Shown: positions 28,404 to 37,895, counted from the stretch's first letter. The stretch: 64,000 bases of DNA from Chitinophagales bacterium (GCA_020628375.1 JAHDFD010000001.1:237853-301852), one strand, 5' to 3'. Made by a program: numbers and translations. Notes: generated from the letters alone by a model not told the origin.

Positions 28404-28678
28404 AGTTGCGATGTATAATGACATTTTTGTACATAGACAACTGTTTAACAGACCACAGACCACAAAACCCTGATTGTAATGGGCAACAAACTTGTGGATA
28501 CTTTAAAGAAATTCAGTTGGTCAGGAGACCAACTGAGGTACAGACCTTTGTTGATCTCCTGACCAACAATAAAATGTCCATAAGTTGATTGCCCATTACA
28601 CCTAATCTTTACGATTATAATGTTTTTTTGTGGACAGTGGACTATTGTACTGTTGACAGTTGGGATTTATCGCAACTT
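28404..28678. mobile_element. MITE-like element, family A, copy 2, interrupted by family B
   Basis: The outer parts match the copy at 19139-19283 closely (GTTGCGATGTATAATGACAT at the left end, ATTTATCGCAACTT at the right). A 126-bp family B element sits in its loop region at 28475-28600. Without the insert and its duplication the element would be about the same length as copy 1. Confidence 0.85.
28475..28600. mobile_element. MITE-like element, family B, copy 1 (126 bp), nested
   Basis: Terminal repeats TGTAATGGGCAA / TTGCCCATTACA, extending imperfectly to about 26 bp. An inner palindrome AGTTGGTC/GACCAACT lies in the left half. Flanked by CCTGAT and CCTAAT, a 6-bp target duplication with one change, inside a family A element. 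The second copy is at 49868-49993 and has the same length. Confidence 0.85.
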
Positions 28679-28718
28679 AGCTTATATAATTTATGTTATA
28701 AATTGCACTAATCCTTTA

Positions 28719-28897
28719 TGATACAAATTTAAAAATTAAAAAACGTACAAATTTTCGTGTCATATTGAGCGCAATGCAATGAAGTCGAAATATAGACACC
28801 TCCCTATTTTTCGCGGGATGACTTGTGTATTGGGCTTAATTTGATAGTGGTTCACGTTCTCATAAATGTACGATATATTAAAATTAAAATTGTATGA
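28719..28897. mobile_element. MITE-like element, family D, copy 1 (179 bp)
   Basis: The copy at 50082-50260 is the same length, inverted, and differs at only about a dozen positions. Imperfect terminal repeats start TGATACAAATTT / TCATACAATTTT and include CGTACA. The inner part contains ATTGAGCGCAATG and GAAGTCGAAATATAG, similar to GTCATTTCGAGCGAAGTCGA-type intergenic repeats known in Bacteroidota. The 28898-29073 remainder shows nothing further. Confidence 0.8.
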
Positions 28898-29073
28898 CAA
28901 TATCTAATGTCCTGAACGCTACGCTTTTGGTGTAATTTTTGCCACATATCCGTATATTAAATTGAAAAGATTCTTTTTTCTGGAAAGGAAAAGCTCTTCT
29001 TCAATTGATATGGCTTTCGAAAAACACATTTCAACTGTGTTCAGACTATTCCAGAGTTATTAAAATAAGGAAT

Positions 29074-30303
29074 ATGAAAAAAGGAATTTTACTTATTAGC
29101 GCCTCCTTCATTTATTTAATTTTCTTCATCCTACAAACTGGAGAACAGGCACATACCTTTAGTAGTCAACCACCGGCTTTTAATGCTAGTGCACCCGGGC
29201 AAGGAAGTTGTGGAGCAGGTGGATTAGGCTGTCATAGTTCTTCTGCTCTTAATTCAGGAATGGGAGGTGTGAGTATTGATTTCGATGGTGGGAGCAATAG
29301 CTATATGCCAGATCAAACTTATACGATAAATGTTACTGTTGAGCAGATGGGTGCAAGCAGATTCGGATTTCAAATGGTTGCACTTGATGCTGCCGATGCT
29401 ACAAGTATTGGAAACTTTACTATTACAAATGCCAGTAATACAAGTACTCAATCTTCTGCCGGAATAGAGTTTATAAACCACTTAAACGCACCAAGTAATA
29501 ATGACAGCTTTACCTTTAGTTTTGACTGGACTGCCCCTTCAACCGGAAGTGGTGATGTTAACTTCTATGTTTCAGGAAATGCCGCAGATGGTTCTTTCAA
29601 TGCTATGGGCGACAATATTTATAGTAGTCAGTTAAGTATTTCAGAAGGCGCTTCTGTGTCAAATGATTTTGAAATAAATGCCAAAGTTTTACTTGAAGCA
29701 ATGTGGGATGGCACAGCTATGACCACTCAGAGAAATCAAGATGGTTTACTACCAAACACACAACCTTTTGGAAGCTTATTCGGATATAATGGAAGTGAAA
29801 TGGTAACGAGTTTCCCAGTTAACGCTGTTGATTGGATTCTACTAAGTTTAAAAGATGCTTCAGAAAATATAGTTGGTCAATCGGCAGGTATTCTTTTATC
29901 TGATGGAACAATTACTTCAGTTAACAATGGAATAGTAAGCTTTTCTGGTGTTCCTAGCACTGGAAATTATACTTTAGTTGTTCATCACCAAAGCCATTTA
30001 GGTATGGCAAGTAGCATTCAATTGAGTTCGGGCAGCACTTATGATTTTAGCACCTCTCAATCACAGGCAGCCGGAATAGAACAACAAAAACTGGTAAACG
30101 GTGCTTATGCAATGTATAGTGGTGATTATGATGGAAATGGCAATATAAATAATCTGGATTTCAACTTATGGGCAAATAATAATGCCGCAGTAAACCAATA
30201 CCTTAGTCACGATGCCGATGGAAATGGTATAGTTAATAATTTAGACTACAATAGTTGGGAGCTGAACAGAAGTAAAGTCGGTGATCCTTCAGCTGCTTTG
30301 TAA
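29074..30303 (+). CDS. Secreted protein with choice-of-anchor/Reeler-like domain and dockerin-like EF-hand repeats
   Basis: 409 residues from the ATG at 29074, which begins a proper signal sequence (MKKGILLISASFIYLIFF); the frame is open farther upstream but without a signal there. The N-terminal domain (about 25-200) has SCGAGGLGCHSSS followed by a beta-sandwich with FGFQMVALDA, as in choice-of-anchor V/Reeler-like domains that normally carry a CxxCH-type motif. The C-terminal ~60 residues hold two Asp-rich loops, DYDGNGNINNLDFNLW and DADGNGIVNNLDYNSW, like dockerin calcium-binding repeats. Probably surface-located; anchoring route unknown. Confidence 0.8.
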   Translation: MKKGILLISASFIYLIFFILQTGEQAHTFSSQPPAFNASAPGQGSCGAGGLGCHSSSALNSGMGGVSIDFDGGSNSYMPDQTYTINVTVEQMGASRFGFQMVALDAADATSIGNFTITNASNTSTQSSAGIEFINHLNAPSNNDSFTFSFDWTAPSTGSGDVNFYVSGNAADGSFNAMGDNIYSSQLSISEGASVSNDFEINAKVLLEAMWDGTAMTTQRNQDGLLPNTQPFGSLFGYNGSEMVTSFPVNAVDWILLSLKDASENIVGQSAGILLSDGTITSVNNGIVSFSGVPSTGNYTLVVHHQSHLGMASSIQLSSGSTYDFSTSQSQAAGIEQQKLVNGAYAMYSGDYDGNGNINNLDFNLWANNNAAVNQYLSHDADGNGIVNNLDYNSWELNRSKVGDPSAAL

Positions 30304-30311
30304 AACGGACC

Positions 30312-30342
30312 CCTGATCTTCAGGAATCAGGTACTTCTTTTT
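30312..30342 (+). terminator. Weak terminator
   Basis: A short stem (CCTGAT / ATCAGG) nine bases past the stop, followed by TACTTCTTTTT. An alternative CCTGA/TCAGG pairing overlaps it. Plausible but modest. Confidence 0.45.
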
Positions 30343-30489
30343 AAAAACCTTAAAGTTCTGAAAGATATTTATTTGAATCCTTTTCAGCAATTAATCGTAG
30401 AACAAAATTGATTCTTCTTAAAGAGGAATTTTCGTTTATTTAATTGTATTTTAGTTAAAAAATAGTTCTAGTAACCTGAATATTGAACT

Positions 30490-31581
30490 TTGAAAAGAAA
30501 AAGATATAAAACTGAAGAATTGATCGCTAAAATGACCGCACCCGAGAAGCGATTCTTCAAATTATATGCGCTATCTTTTAAAAAGAATAACTCTATTGTT
30601 AAGCTGTTTGATGATATAAAATGCCCTGTAATTTTTAACCCATGCAATTTCACACCTTGGAACCCTGCAATTCCAAAACCCTTCGATACAAAAAGCAATA
30701 ATGAAGTATTAGGAAAAAAGAAACCAATTCCAATTAAGCCAAAGCCCTGTACAGAACCACCAATAGTACCAATACTTGAAGCAGAATTAGCTCATTTGGA
30801 GAATATAATGATTAACTCTATACAATTATATACAAAAAAGTGTACCAAAATTGGTATCCCTGAAGACAATGATAACGAAATAGTTTTAGAAACAGATGAC
30901 AAATACAATGAACTATTAATGCAAGCTAAATTATTAAAACGATATGGAAACTCAACAAAATTACAAGTTAATTTAGCAGATGCCTATATTAAGTTAGGAA
31001 AATATGAAAAAGGTAGGTCAACAATGGATCAGGTGTACACTAATGCTCATAGTAGTAGAAAAAAACAGTTATGTTTAAAACGTGCTGTCAATGAGCTAAA
31101 AGTACAAAAAGGATTGAATAAATGGACTTGGAGAGATATGCCTGAAGCAGAAACAAAATTACTCCAAGAACTAACTACTTATGATAATGCTGTGGGCAAT
31201 GAAGCCAATGCAATTTGGTTTAATAATGTAAAAAGGAAACCCTATTTTGTTAAAGTAAAAATACCAAAAGGTGCTAAAGAAATTGTTGACCAACCAGTAT
31301 TAAATATTCCAGATACTAAACCCACAGATAATGTTAATGTAGTTCAGCTTTATCCAAACCCAGCTAATACTTATATAAATCTTAAATCTGATAATATAGA
31401 TTTACAAGAAGTATCATTAAATATTATTGACATAAATGGTAATAAACAACCACTTGTGGAAATAGAAAGAAATGAGCATAATACCAAATTGGATGTAAGT
31501 AAACTACAATCAGGGTTATATATTGTTATAATTTCCAACGATCAAGGTATAATAGAACAACATAAATTTATGAAGCTATGA
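30490..31581 (+). CDS. Chimeric protein: N-terminal EKRFFKLYA motif fused to a T9SS cargo C-terminus
   Basis: 363 residues from a TTG start; an internal ATG at 30532 is possible. There is no signal peptide. Residues 1-45 (EELIAKMTAPEKRFFKLYAL ... IVKLFDDI) look like the start of cytosolic Bacteroidota TPR proteins. From about residue 46 the sequence changes to a Pro/Cys-rich stretch (FNPCNFTPWNP) and helical repeats, then a full type A sorting domain (VQLYPNPANTYINL ... GLYIVIISNDQG). A sorting domain without a signal peptide cannot be used by the T9SS, so this may be a fusion produced by recombination. It overlaps the next gene by 4 bp. Confidence 0.6.
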   Translation: MKRKRYKTEELIAKMTAPEKRFFKLYALSFKKNNSIVKLFDDIKCPVIFNPCNFTPWNPAIPKPFDTKSNNEVLGKKKPIPIKPKPCTEPPIVPILEAELAHLENIMINSIQLYTKKCTKIGIPEDNDNEIVLETDDKYNELLMQAKLLKRYGNSTKLQVNLADAYIKLGKYEKGRSTMDQVYTNAHSSRKKQLCLKRAVNELKVQKGLNKWTWRDMPEAETKLLQELTTYDNAVGNEANAIWFNNVKRKPYFVKVKIPKGAKEIVDQPVLNIPDTKPTDNVNVVQLYPNPANTYINLKSDNIDLQEVSLNIIDINGNKQPLVEIERNEHNTKLDVSKLQSGLYIVIISNDQGIIEQHKFMKL

Positions 31582-33365
31582 GAATTATTTTAATAATACA
31601 ATTTATTATTTGTGCAATATCCTTTCAGGGTATTGCACAAACTGCTTTTAATAAATATATCAGCCTACAAGAAAATAGTAAATCAGGTATAGTTGATGTT
31701 GAATGTTTACTAGATGGTTCCTTTCTAAGCTCTGTTTCTTTCAACGATGGAAGTGGTATAGCACCACATATAACCTTGTTTGATAAATATGGTAATCTTA
31801 GCTGGACAAAAGATATTACTTATCTGGAATTTAATGGTAGCAAATATGGTACAGAATCAACCTACTTAAATGATTCAATTTTTATAGCAGCACAAATCTT
31901 GGGAAATGCTTCAACAGTGGTACCCTCAGTAGATTTATGGTGGTATGATACGGCTTTAAGTATTTACAATATAAATAATGATAGTCTTTTTTCATTTCTA
32001 CCTGAAACCAATTATGCTGCTTATTTTTTAAAAAAACTTGCTACTAATTCTAAAAATCAAATAGTAAGTGCGGGTGGTGTTATCTATCCTAATCAAGCAT
32101 ACGAAAGTTTTGATTCTTATGTAAATATCATTGATTTAGAAGGAAACACACTTTATGAGCATAAATTTTTCAACCCTGAATATTATGATATTGTACAAGA
32201 TTTATTAATACTTCCTAATGATGATATAGTTGTTATGTATGTAAATTGTCAAGGTACATCGCACCCTGATTACTACGATAGTAGATTCAAAAGTGTAACA
32301 CTCCAATACCTAACCCCAGAGCTTGAAATTGTTTGGTCAAAAAAAATAGAAGAGGTTGCAGCCACTTGTCTAAATTTAGATAGAAATGGAAATATACTAC
32401 TTGGAGCAAGAAATAAAAATATTTTAAGAGAAACCCCAGACTTACACATAGCTTCTATTTTAGCATTATATAATATTAATGTTGAAGATGGGAATATTTT
32501 ATGGATGGAAGAATATGATTTAGCAGAAATAAGAGCAATTTGGGTAAAAGAAATTTATGAGAAAGAAAATGGTCAGATAATGTTAGCTGGTGATTTGGCT
32601 GATTACACTGAACCTTACCAAATAAATTCTCGTGAACAATGTTTCTACATGCAATTAGATACTAACAGACAAATTATAAATGAAAAGTGGTATAAACATT
32701 TTGAAGAGCAGAAAAGTGAATATTCATACGAAGTAGCTATTTGTCCTGATAAGGGTTTTGTTTATGGTGGAGTTACAGAGGGTAGCTATTCAAGCGGCAT
32801 AGACAGAAATATTTGGTTGCTAAAAACAGATAGTTTGGGTAATGATTGGTTGCCATTAAACGCTTTTTTTGAGAAAGATACCATAGAAATAAATGTTAAT
32901 GAGAAAGTTACATTAAAACCTATTCCTTATGGTGGAACTAACATCTATACACATCAATGGTCTGGAGCGACTGAATATTTAGATAACACCTCAACTTGGT
33001 ATCCAACATTTACTGGTTCAGAAGTTGGTACATTTACCATCACTTATGAAGTTTTAGATTCAGATGAAAGTTTAGCAAGCTCAAGTATTGTTGTTAAGGT
33101 TAATGATATCTACTCAAGTAACAACTCTTTAAATAATCATGAGATTAGCGTTTATCCAAACCCAACTAACGATGTTATAAATTTTAATGGTATTACTTCA
33201 GTAACAAAAATTATTATTACAGATTTTCAAGGAAAAACTATTATGAAAAAAACTAATAGTTTTAAGAACATCAGTATCAAGGATTGGCATAATGGTTTAT
33301 ATTTTTATCAGATTTTTGAGAAGGAGAAACTACTATCAAAAGGTAAGTTTCTTGTGAAAAATTGA
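31578..33365 (+). CDS. T9SS cargo protein, propeller-like, unknown function
   Basis: 595 residues. The signal peptide (FIICAISFQGIAQ) is followed by a long region of repeated strands with LTLFDKYGNLSWTKD-like and LLKTDSLGNDWLPL motifs, as in surface proteins with repetitive propeller folds. A short immunoglobulin-like/PKD-like segment (THQWSGATEYL) lies near 460-520, then the type A sorting domain (ISVYPNPTNDVINF ... GLYFYQIFEKEKLLSKGKFL). The start codon overlaps the preceding stop (ATGA), so the two genes are probably translationally coupled. Function unknown. Confidence 0.8.
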   Translation: MRIILIIQFIICAISFQGIAQTAFNKYISLQENSKSGIVDVECLLDGSFLSSVSFNDGSGIAPHITLFDKYGNLSWTKDITYLEFNGSKYGTESTYLNDSIFIAAQILGNASTVVPSVDLWWYDTALSIYNINNDSLFSFLPETNYAAYFLKKLATNSKNQIVSAGGVIYPNQAYESFDSYVNIIDLEGNTLYEHKFFNPEYYDIVQDLLILPNDDIVVMYVNCQGTSHPDYYDSRFKSVTLQYLTPELEIVWSKKIEEVAATCLNLDRNGNILLGARNKNILRETPDLHIASILALYNINVEDGNILWMEEYDLAEIRAIWVKEIYEKENGQIMLAGDLADYTEPYQINSREQCFYMQLDTNRQIINEKWYKHFEEQKSEYSYEVAICPDKGFVYGGVTEGSYSSGIDRNIWLLKTDSLGNDWLPLNAFFEKDTIEINVNEKVTLKPIPYGGTNIYTHQWSGATEYLDNTSTWYPTFTGSEVGTFTITYEVLDSDESLASSSIVVKVNDIYSSNNSLNNHEISVYPNPTNDVINFNGITSVTKIIITDFQGKTIMKKTNSFKNISIKDWHNGLYFYQIFEKEKLLSKGKFLVKN

Positions 33366-33539
33366 TAAAAAGCCTCTTTAGCTAACTACTTAAGGGGATT
33401 CAGGAGTAAGGTTTCAGGACTGAGACTTATTATTTCCCTATTTTTAAAGATTGCAAATACTTAATAATCAACAATTTACATATTTTAATTTTACCACTTT
33501 TTTGTTTTTGGTAAAATTTTACAAACTTGAAAAAGCTAA

Positions 33540-33583
33540 AAATACCCCGTTTTTTGGATAAAAGTGTTCAAAACGGGGTATTT
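33540..33583. terminator. Strong hairpin terminator between convergent genes
   Basis: A perfect 14-bp stem (AAATACCCCGTTTT / AAAACGGGGTATTT) with a 16-nt loop. On the minus strand it continues TTTTTAGCTTTTTC, so it best serves the gene at 33669-34640; it may also stop plus-strand transcripts. A second AT-rich stem (AATTTTACC / GGTAAAATT) lies at about 33488-33518. Confidence 0.8.
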
Positions 33584-33668
33584 CACCTATTTCTTAAGCC
33601 AATAAAGTGTTGATAATAAATGAATTATATTACTTCTGAATAACCCTACCTAAGGAGCTTTTACTTGA

Positions 33669-34640
33669 TTATTCTTTTGTTAATATTATTATTAAATGTA
33701 CAAAATAGGCAAATAATGGAGCTGTAATAGTTGTTCCAATCCAATCACTAAAAGCAATATCACCTGTTAAAATCATAGAAGAAACAAAACCTAAACAAGT
33801 TAAAAGTACAGTTAATATCATTGCTTGTGTGTAGCTCCTTTTATTAAATGGTAGCTTATAAGATGAGACTTCTACTTGTATATTCAAATTACCAATTCCT
33901 GCAAAAGTAGTACTGGCAATTTTCAAAGTACCAACAGTCATTAACAAAATAGACATAAATATTAATCCCCATTCTGAAAGTGTGGGCACTGATTCTACTG
34001 TAGGTGTCTGAGTACAACTAATCGTCAAGCTAATATCATCGTAATAAACCAGAGCAGCTCCATTCAAAGCAGGTTCTTGTACAACTTCAGTAAAGCAAAT
34101 ATCTATTGTTTGTCCAGCATAGGCAACTAAATCAAATTGATAATTACTCCAACCTGAGTTGGCAATTACATTAACAAGGATTGTATTAGGATTAATGGTA
34201 ATACTATGAATAGTTTGTAATGTGTTACCTGTTGAACTATTTATTATATTCACTTCATGAGTTTTATCCTCTGTCGCACCTAAGGTTGCATCCCATTCAA
34301 CTATTTCATACCATTCTAAAATAGCACTACTAGCTTGAGACGGAACGTTAACGGTTTGGCAAAGTGAAGATTCACAGAATCCAATCCCTTCAAAACTGTT
34401 ATAGGCTGCATATGTACCATCAGGTATATTGTCCATTCCAGAGAAACCTGCTATTGGAAATATAAAAGAATCATCAACCACATCTTGTACAGGAAATGCC
34501 AGTAAACATTCTTGGGTATTCCAATTACTAAAGTCCCCAGTTTCAAATGAACCATTAATAATTAAATCTTCTCCATTGTTACATTGGGCAGATAAGAGCA
34601 AGGGGATAAAAAATAATAGTGTAGAAATAAGTTTTTTCAT
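33669..34640 (-). CDS. Secreted protein with IPTL-type sorting motif and extra C-terminal membrane segments
   Basis: 323 residues. The signal peptide ends LLLSAQ. Residues about 25-205 look like a carbohydrate-binding-type beta-sandwich (LIINGSFETGDFSNWNT ... YYDDISLTI). VPTLSEWG followed by a hydrophobic helix (about 218-240) matches IPTL/VPTLSEWG-type C-terminal sorting signals. In such proteins the helix is normally followed by a short basic tail, but here about 80 more residues follow with two further hydrophobic segments (about 270-292 and 300-320). A membrane-anchored form is therefore more likely than a cleaved one. Confidence 0.7.
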   Translation of the reverse strand: MKKLISTLLFFIPLLLSAQCNNGEDLIINGSFETGDFSNWNTQECLLAFPVQDVVDDSFIFPIAGFSGMDNIPDGTYAAYNSFEGIGFCESSLCQTVNVPSQASSAILEWYEIVEWDATLGATEDKTHEVNIINSSTGNTLQTIHSITINPNTILVNVIANSGWSNYQFDLVAYAGQTIDICFTEVVQEPALNGAALVYYDDISLTISCTQTPTVESVPTLSEWGLIFMSILLMTVGTLKIASTTFAGIGNLNIQVEVSSYKLPFNKRSYTQAMILTVLLTCLGFVSSMILTGDIAFSDWIGTTITAPLFAYFVHLIIILTKE

Positions 34641-34764
34641 AGAAATTCATTTTTAAAATTGATTTAAAGATATAATTTATTATAGTAAAATTAACTTAAC
34701 CTTATCATTAAAGTTAGCTGGTTATCTTATAAAAGATTCTATCAACTTCAATACCGAAAAAATA

Positions 34765-34974
34765 ATGTCGATCAATCACTTATTCAATAAAGGTTCAATG
34801 TATAACAGATCAGGCGACGGACTTCGATACAGAAATTTTGAAGGAAAAGAGAATATTTACAATCAATCTATTTCTGCTGAAATGTTTCTTTGTAAACAAC
34901 TTTTTGACGAAAGAGGTCAATACACTCACTTCTTATATACAGAGCAAGTAACACCTTCTGATCCCATTAATTAA
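34765..34974 (+). CDS. Small hypothetical protein (uncertain)
   Basis: 69 codons from an ATG, ending 4 bases inside the convergent comM gene. Composition is normal for a soluble protein (FNKGSMYNRSGDGLRYRNFE), and it lies in an otherwise empty gap rather than opposite a gene. No family recognised and no clear promoter. It may be a real small gene or chance. Confidence 0.35.
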   Translation: MSINHLFNKGSMYNRSGDGLRYRNFEGKENIYNQSISAEMFLCKQLFDERGQYTHFLYTEQVTPSDPIN

Positions 34975-36542
34975 CCCGCCCAATCTTCTCTGTCTAAGCT
35001 TCTGAATTGTATAGCTTCGGCAATATGTTCAAAAGTGATCTGTTCTTTATGCGCAAGGTCGGCAATGGTACGCGCTACTTTAAGAATTCGATCGTAAGCC
35101 CTTGCCGATAAATTCAGTTTTTCCATAGCGGCTTTCAACAATAACTGACTAGCCTTATCGATCACACATACTTCTCTAACATACTTCGATGCCATTTGTG
35201 CATTACAATGAATCTGGTCGTTTTTTTCAAACCGCTGCTCTTGTACTTTTCTGGCTTCTTCTACCCTTTCACGAATGTTACTGCTGCTTTCTGCCTTTTC
35301 CTGCATCGAAAGCTGATCGAATGAAACGGGTGTAACTTCAACATGCAGATCTATTCGGTCCAGTAAAGGTCCTGAAATCTTATTCAAGTATTTATGAACT
35401 ACCCCTGGCGCACAAACACATGTTTTTTCCGGATGATTATAATATCCACAAGGACAAGGATTCATACTTGAAATAAGCATAAAGCTAGCAGGATAATTAA
35501 CCGTGAACTTTGCTCTGGAAATGGTAATTCTCCGTTCTTCCATTGGTTGTCTTAAAACCTCAAGAACCGAACGCTTGAATTCAGGTAATTCATCTAAAAA
35601 TAAAACTCCATGATGCGCTAACGATATTTCTCCGGGTTGTGGAACAGCTCCACCACCCACCAACGCCACATCCGAAACAGTATGATGTGGGTTACGGAAT
35701 GGTCGTGTTGCAATAAGCGATGTATTTGAGGGTAATTGTCCTGCCACCGAATGAATCTTCGTCGTTTCTAAGGCTTCGTATAAATTCAAGGGTGGTAAAA
35801 TAGTGGGTAGCCGTTTTGCCAACATTGTTTTACCTGCTCCCGGAGGACCGACTAATATTACATTATGACCACCGGCAGCGGCAATTTCTAAAGCACGCTT
35901 GATATTTTGTTGCCCTTTTACATCTGAAAAACACAGATCGGTTTGATCGAGATTATACTGAAATAATTCGCGTGTATCATAATCGGTTGCTCTTATATTT
36001 CCGCGACCGTTAAAAAAATCGGTCATTTCTGTAATATGATTAATACCATACACTTTCAGATCATTGACAATCGCTGCTTCTTTTGCATTTGCTTTTGGAA
36101 GGATAATACCTTTAAAGCCTTCTTTTCTGGCTTGAATAGCAATGGGCAAAACACCTTTTATCGGATTCAGTTTTCCATCTAAAGAAAGCTCACCCATGAT
36201 AATATAATCGCCCAGATTTTCAGCAGAAATTTGTTCTGTTCCGGCAAGAATACCTGCTGCTATGGTCAGATCATAAGCCGACCCTTCCTTCCGTATATCG
36301 GCAGGAGTCATATTTACTACGATCTTTTTTCTTGGCATTTTGAACCCATTCACTTTCAAGGCCGACTCGATTCGTTCGTAACCTTCTTTAACTGCACTAT
36401 CGGGTAAGCCTACCAAAACATACTTTACCCCTTTGCTTACACTTACTTCTACGCCAATAGTTGTAGCATCTACTCCGAATACAGCACCGGCATAAGCCTT
36501 TACTAATGTCACTGGATCGGCGTTATTTAAAACACTGTTCAT
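34971..36542 (-). CDS. comM: YifB/ComM family Mg-chelatase-like AAA+ ATPase
   Basis: 523 residues, full length. An N-terminal Lon-substrate-like domain (about 1-175, VGLPDSAVKEGYERIESAL) is followed by Walker A GPPGAGKT (232-239), Walker B VLFLDELPEF (about 311-320) and a zinc-type cluster SMNPCPCGYYNHPEKTCVC. The C-terminal helical part contains LSARAYDRILKVARTIADL, typical of the family. ComM promotes branch migration during integration of transforming DNA in Vibrio and Haemophilus. A single-gene unit here. Confidence 0.9.
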   Translation of the reverse strand: MNSVLNNADPVTLVKAYAGAVFGVDATTIGVEVSVSKGVKYVLVGLPDSAVKEGYERIESALKVNGFKMPRKKIVVNMTPADIRKEGSAYDLTIAAGILAGTEQISAENLGDYIIMGELSLDGKLNPIKGVLPIAIQARKEGFKGIILPKANAKEAAIVNDLKVYGINHITEMTDFFNGRGNIRATDYDTRELFQYNLDQTDLCFSDVKGQQNIKRALEIAAAGGHNVILVGPPGAGKTMLAKRLPTILPPLNLYEALETTKIHSVAGQLPSNTSLIATRPFRNPHHTVSDVALVGGGAVPQPGEISLAHHGVLFLDELPEFKRSVLEVLRQPMEERRITISRAKFTVNYPASFMLISSMNPCPCGYYNHPEKTCVCAPGVVHKYLNKISGPLLDRIDLHVEVTPVSFDQLSMQEKAESSSNIRERVEEARKVQEQRFEKNDQIHCNAQMASKYVREVCVIDKASQLLLKAAMEKLNLSARAYDRILKVARTIADLAHKEQITFEHIAEAIQFRSLDREDWAG

Positions 36543-36679
36543 AATTAAAATTGATTGATGATGAAAATAATAATAATGGTGATTGATCGGGTGATAATAT
36601 TAATCGTAAAATTACATCTTTTTTAAAATTCATTACCAAAAATAAGAAGGAAAAAACAATATCATTCATTCAACAAGCT

Positions 36680-36817
36680 AAGTTCCAATAAATCGCAACT
36701 CTCAACAGTTTAACAATCCACCGTTCACAATAGAATCCTTTTTATTCGTAAAGGGTAAGGTTTTGTGTTCTGCCAACCATCTCTTATGTACAAAAGTGTT
36801 ATAATACTTCACAACTT
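36680..36817. mobile_element. MITE-like element, family A, copy 4 (degenerate, inverted)
   Basis: Aligns along its whole length with the reverse complement of the 19139-19283 copy (AATCGCAACTCTCAACAGTT, AAGGTTTTGTG, TATGTACAAAAGTGT), but with many changes and damaged ends (AAGTTCCAAT, CACAACTT). An old insertion. It occupies most of the 36543-36936 gap. Confidence 0.75.
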
Positions 36818-36916
36818 GAATTAAATAGAATTAACTATTCCTAATGAAACTTAATCCATATTTAAAAGTCTATTGAATAATTGATATTATACAGTACATT
36901 GTACCTTAATACATCC

Positions 36917-36924
36917 TAAATTTG
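36917..36924 (+). promoter_or_regulatory. TAnnTTTG promoter element of the DUF4292 gene
   Basis: Reads TAAATTTG followed by CAC. It overlaps the upstream TTG (36922), so translation must begin at the later ATG (36937). A start point near 36930 would give a leader of only a few bases. Confidence 0.55.
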
Positions 36925-36936
36925 CACTCCTTTTCA

Positions 36937-37722
36937 ATGATTAATGTGATAAAAATAACCCGTTTTCTGTTTTTGATTTGCGTTTGCAGTGTTTTACTAG
37001 CTGGTTGTCAACCAAAAAAAAGTAAAAAATCAAGAGTTCCTAAAGTTCGTAAAAAGCCGGTTAATTATCTGGTTAAGAAAATGAACGAAAATGAGTTTAC
37101 TCCTGAAACCTTTTCGGGAAAAGCCAAATTAAAATTCAAGCAAGAAGGCTTTACATTACGTGGTGATGCCAATATAAGAATTGAAAAAGATGAAAAGATC
37201 TGGTTGTCAATTTCTCCAAAATTAGGTGTTCAGATCGAAGCAGTCAGAGCAGTTATCACACCCGATTCAATTAAGATACTTGATAAATTCAGTCGTACTT
37301 ATTACGCCGAAAAATTTGAATACATACAACGCTTTATCAACTACCCTCTGAGTTTTGAAGATTTACAAACGCTCATTCTGGGTGGCTCTTTAGCAAGTGA
37401 AGATTTTGAAAAATCGGAGACTAAGTTCGGTTACCATCTGATCAGCTCAGATGATTGTTCATTATATTTAACCCCGAATGATTTCAATATTTATCAAATG
37501 CACCTCGTTGATTTATTGAGTAGTCAAAAACTAACTGCTGTATTCAACGATTATCAGGATTTAGAAGGAGATGCCTATACATTTTCTAGTCAGCGCGACT
37601 ATGATATAGAATCGAAAGGTCAGAAGTATGAACTGGACTTACAATTTTCTAAAGTAAAAGTCGATAAAGAACTTGAAATGCCTTTCCGGGTTAAAAAATC
37701 ATACAAACGTGGGCGCTTATAA
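36937..37722 (+). CDS. DUF4292 family lipoprotein
   Basis: 261 residues from the ATG at 36937; an upstream TTG is ruled out because it lies inside the promoter element. The lipoprotein signal (FLICVCSVLLAGC, Cys at about residue 24) is followed by a Lys-rich linker. The body matches DUF4292: FSGKAKLKFKQEGFTLRGDA, IWLSISPKLGVQIEAVRAVI, PDSIKILDKFSRTYYAEKFE, FEDLQTLILGG. The domain resembles LolA/LolB-like folds, suggesting lipoprotein or lipid handling in the periplasm (inference). Confidence 0.85.
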   Translation: MINVIKITRFLFLICVCSVLLAGCQPKKSKKSRVPKVRKKPVNYLVKKMNENEFTPETFSGKAKLKFKQEGFTLRGDANIRIEKDEKIWLSISPKLGVQIEAVRAVITPDSIKILDKFSRTYYAEKFEYIQRFINYPLSFEDLQTLILGGSLASEDFEKSETKFGYHLISSDDCSLYLTPNDFNIYQMHLVDLLSSQKLTAVFNDYQDLEGDAYTFSSQRDYDIESKGQKYELDLQFSKVKVDKELEMPFRVKKSYKRGRL

Positions 37723-37895
37723 AAAGAGCACCGACCTTACGACTCAAAGCTCCTAACTTTACAACTCCTTTTACGCTCCAATATTTACATTGATCTAATT
37801 CTGAATGTAAATATCATACATATTCTGAAGGAAAAATTACCAAGTTTAATGTGATCTTTAAGTTTTAAAGCCCTATAAAACCATGATTTATAGCT

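Noticed and set aside
28406..28588. 60-codon plus-strand frame
   Set aside because: It runs through family A and family B repeat elements and resembles no protein.
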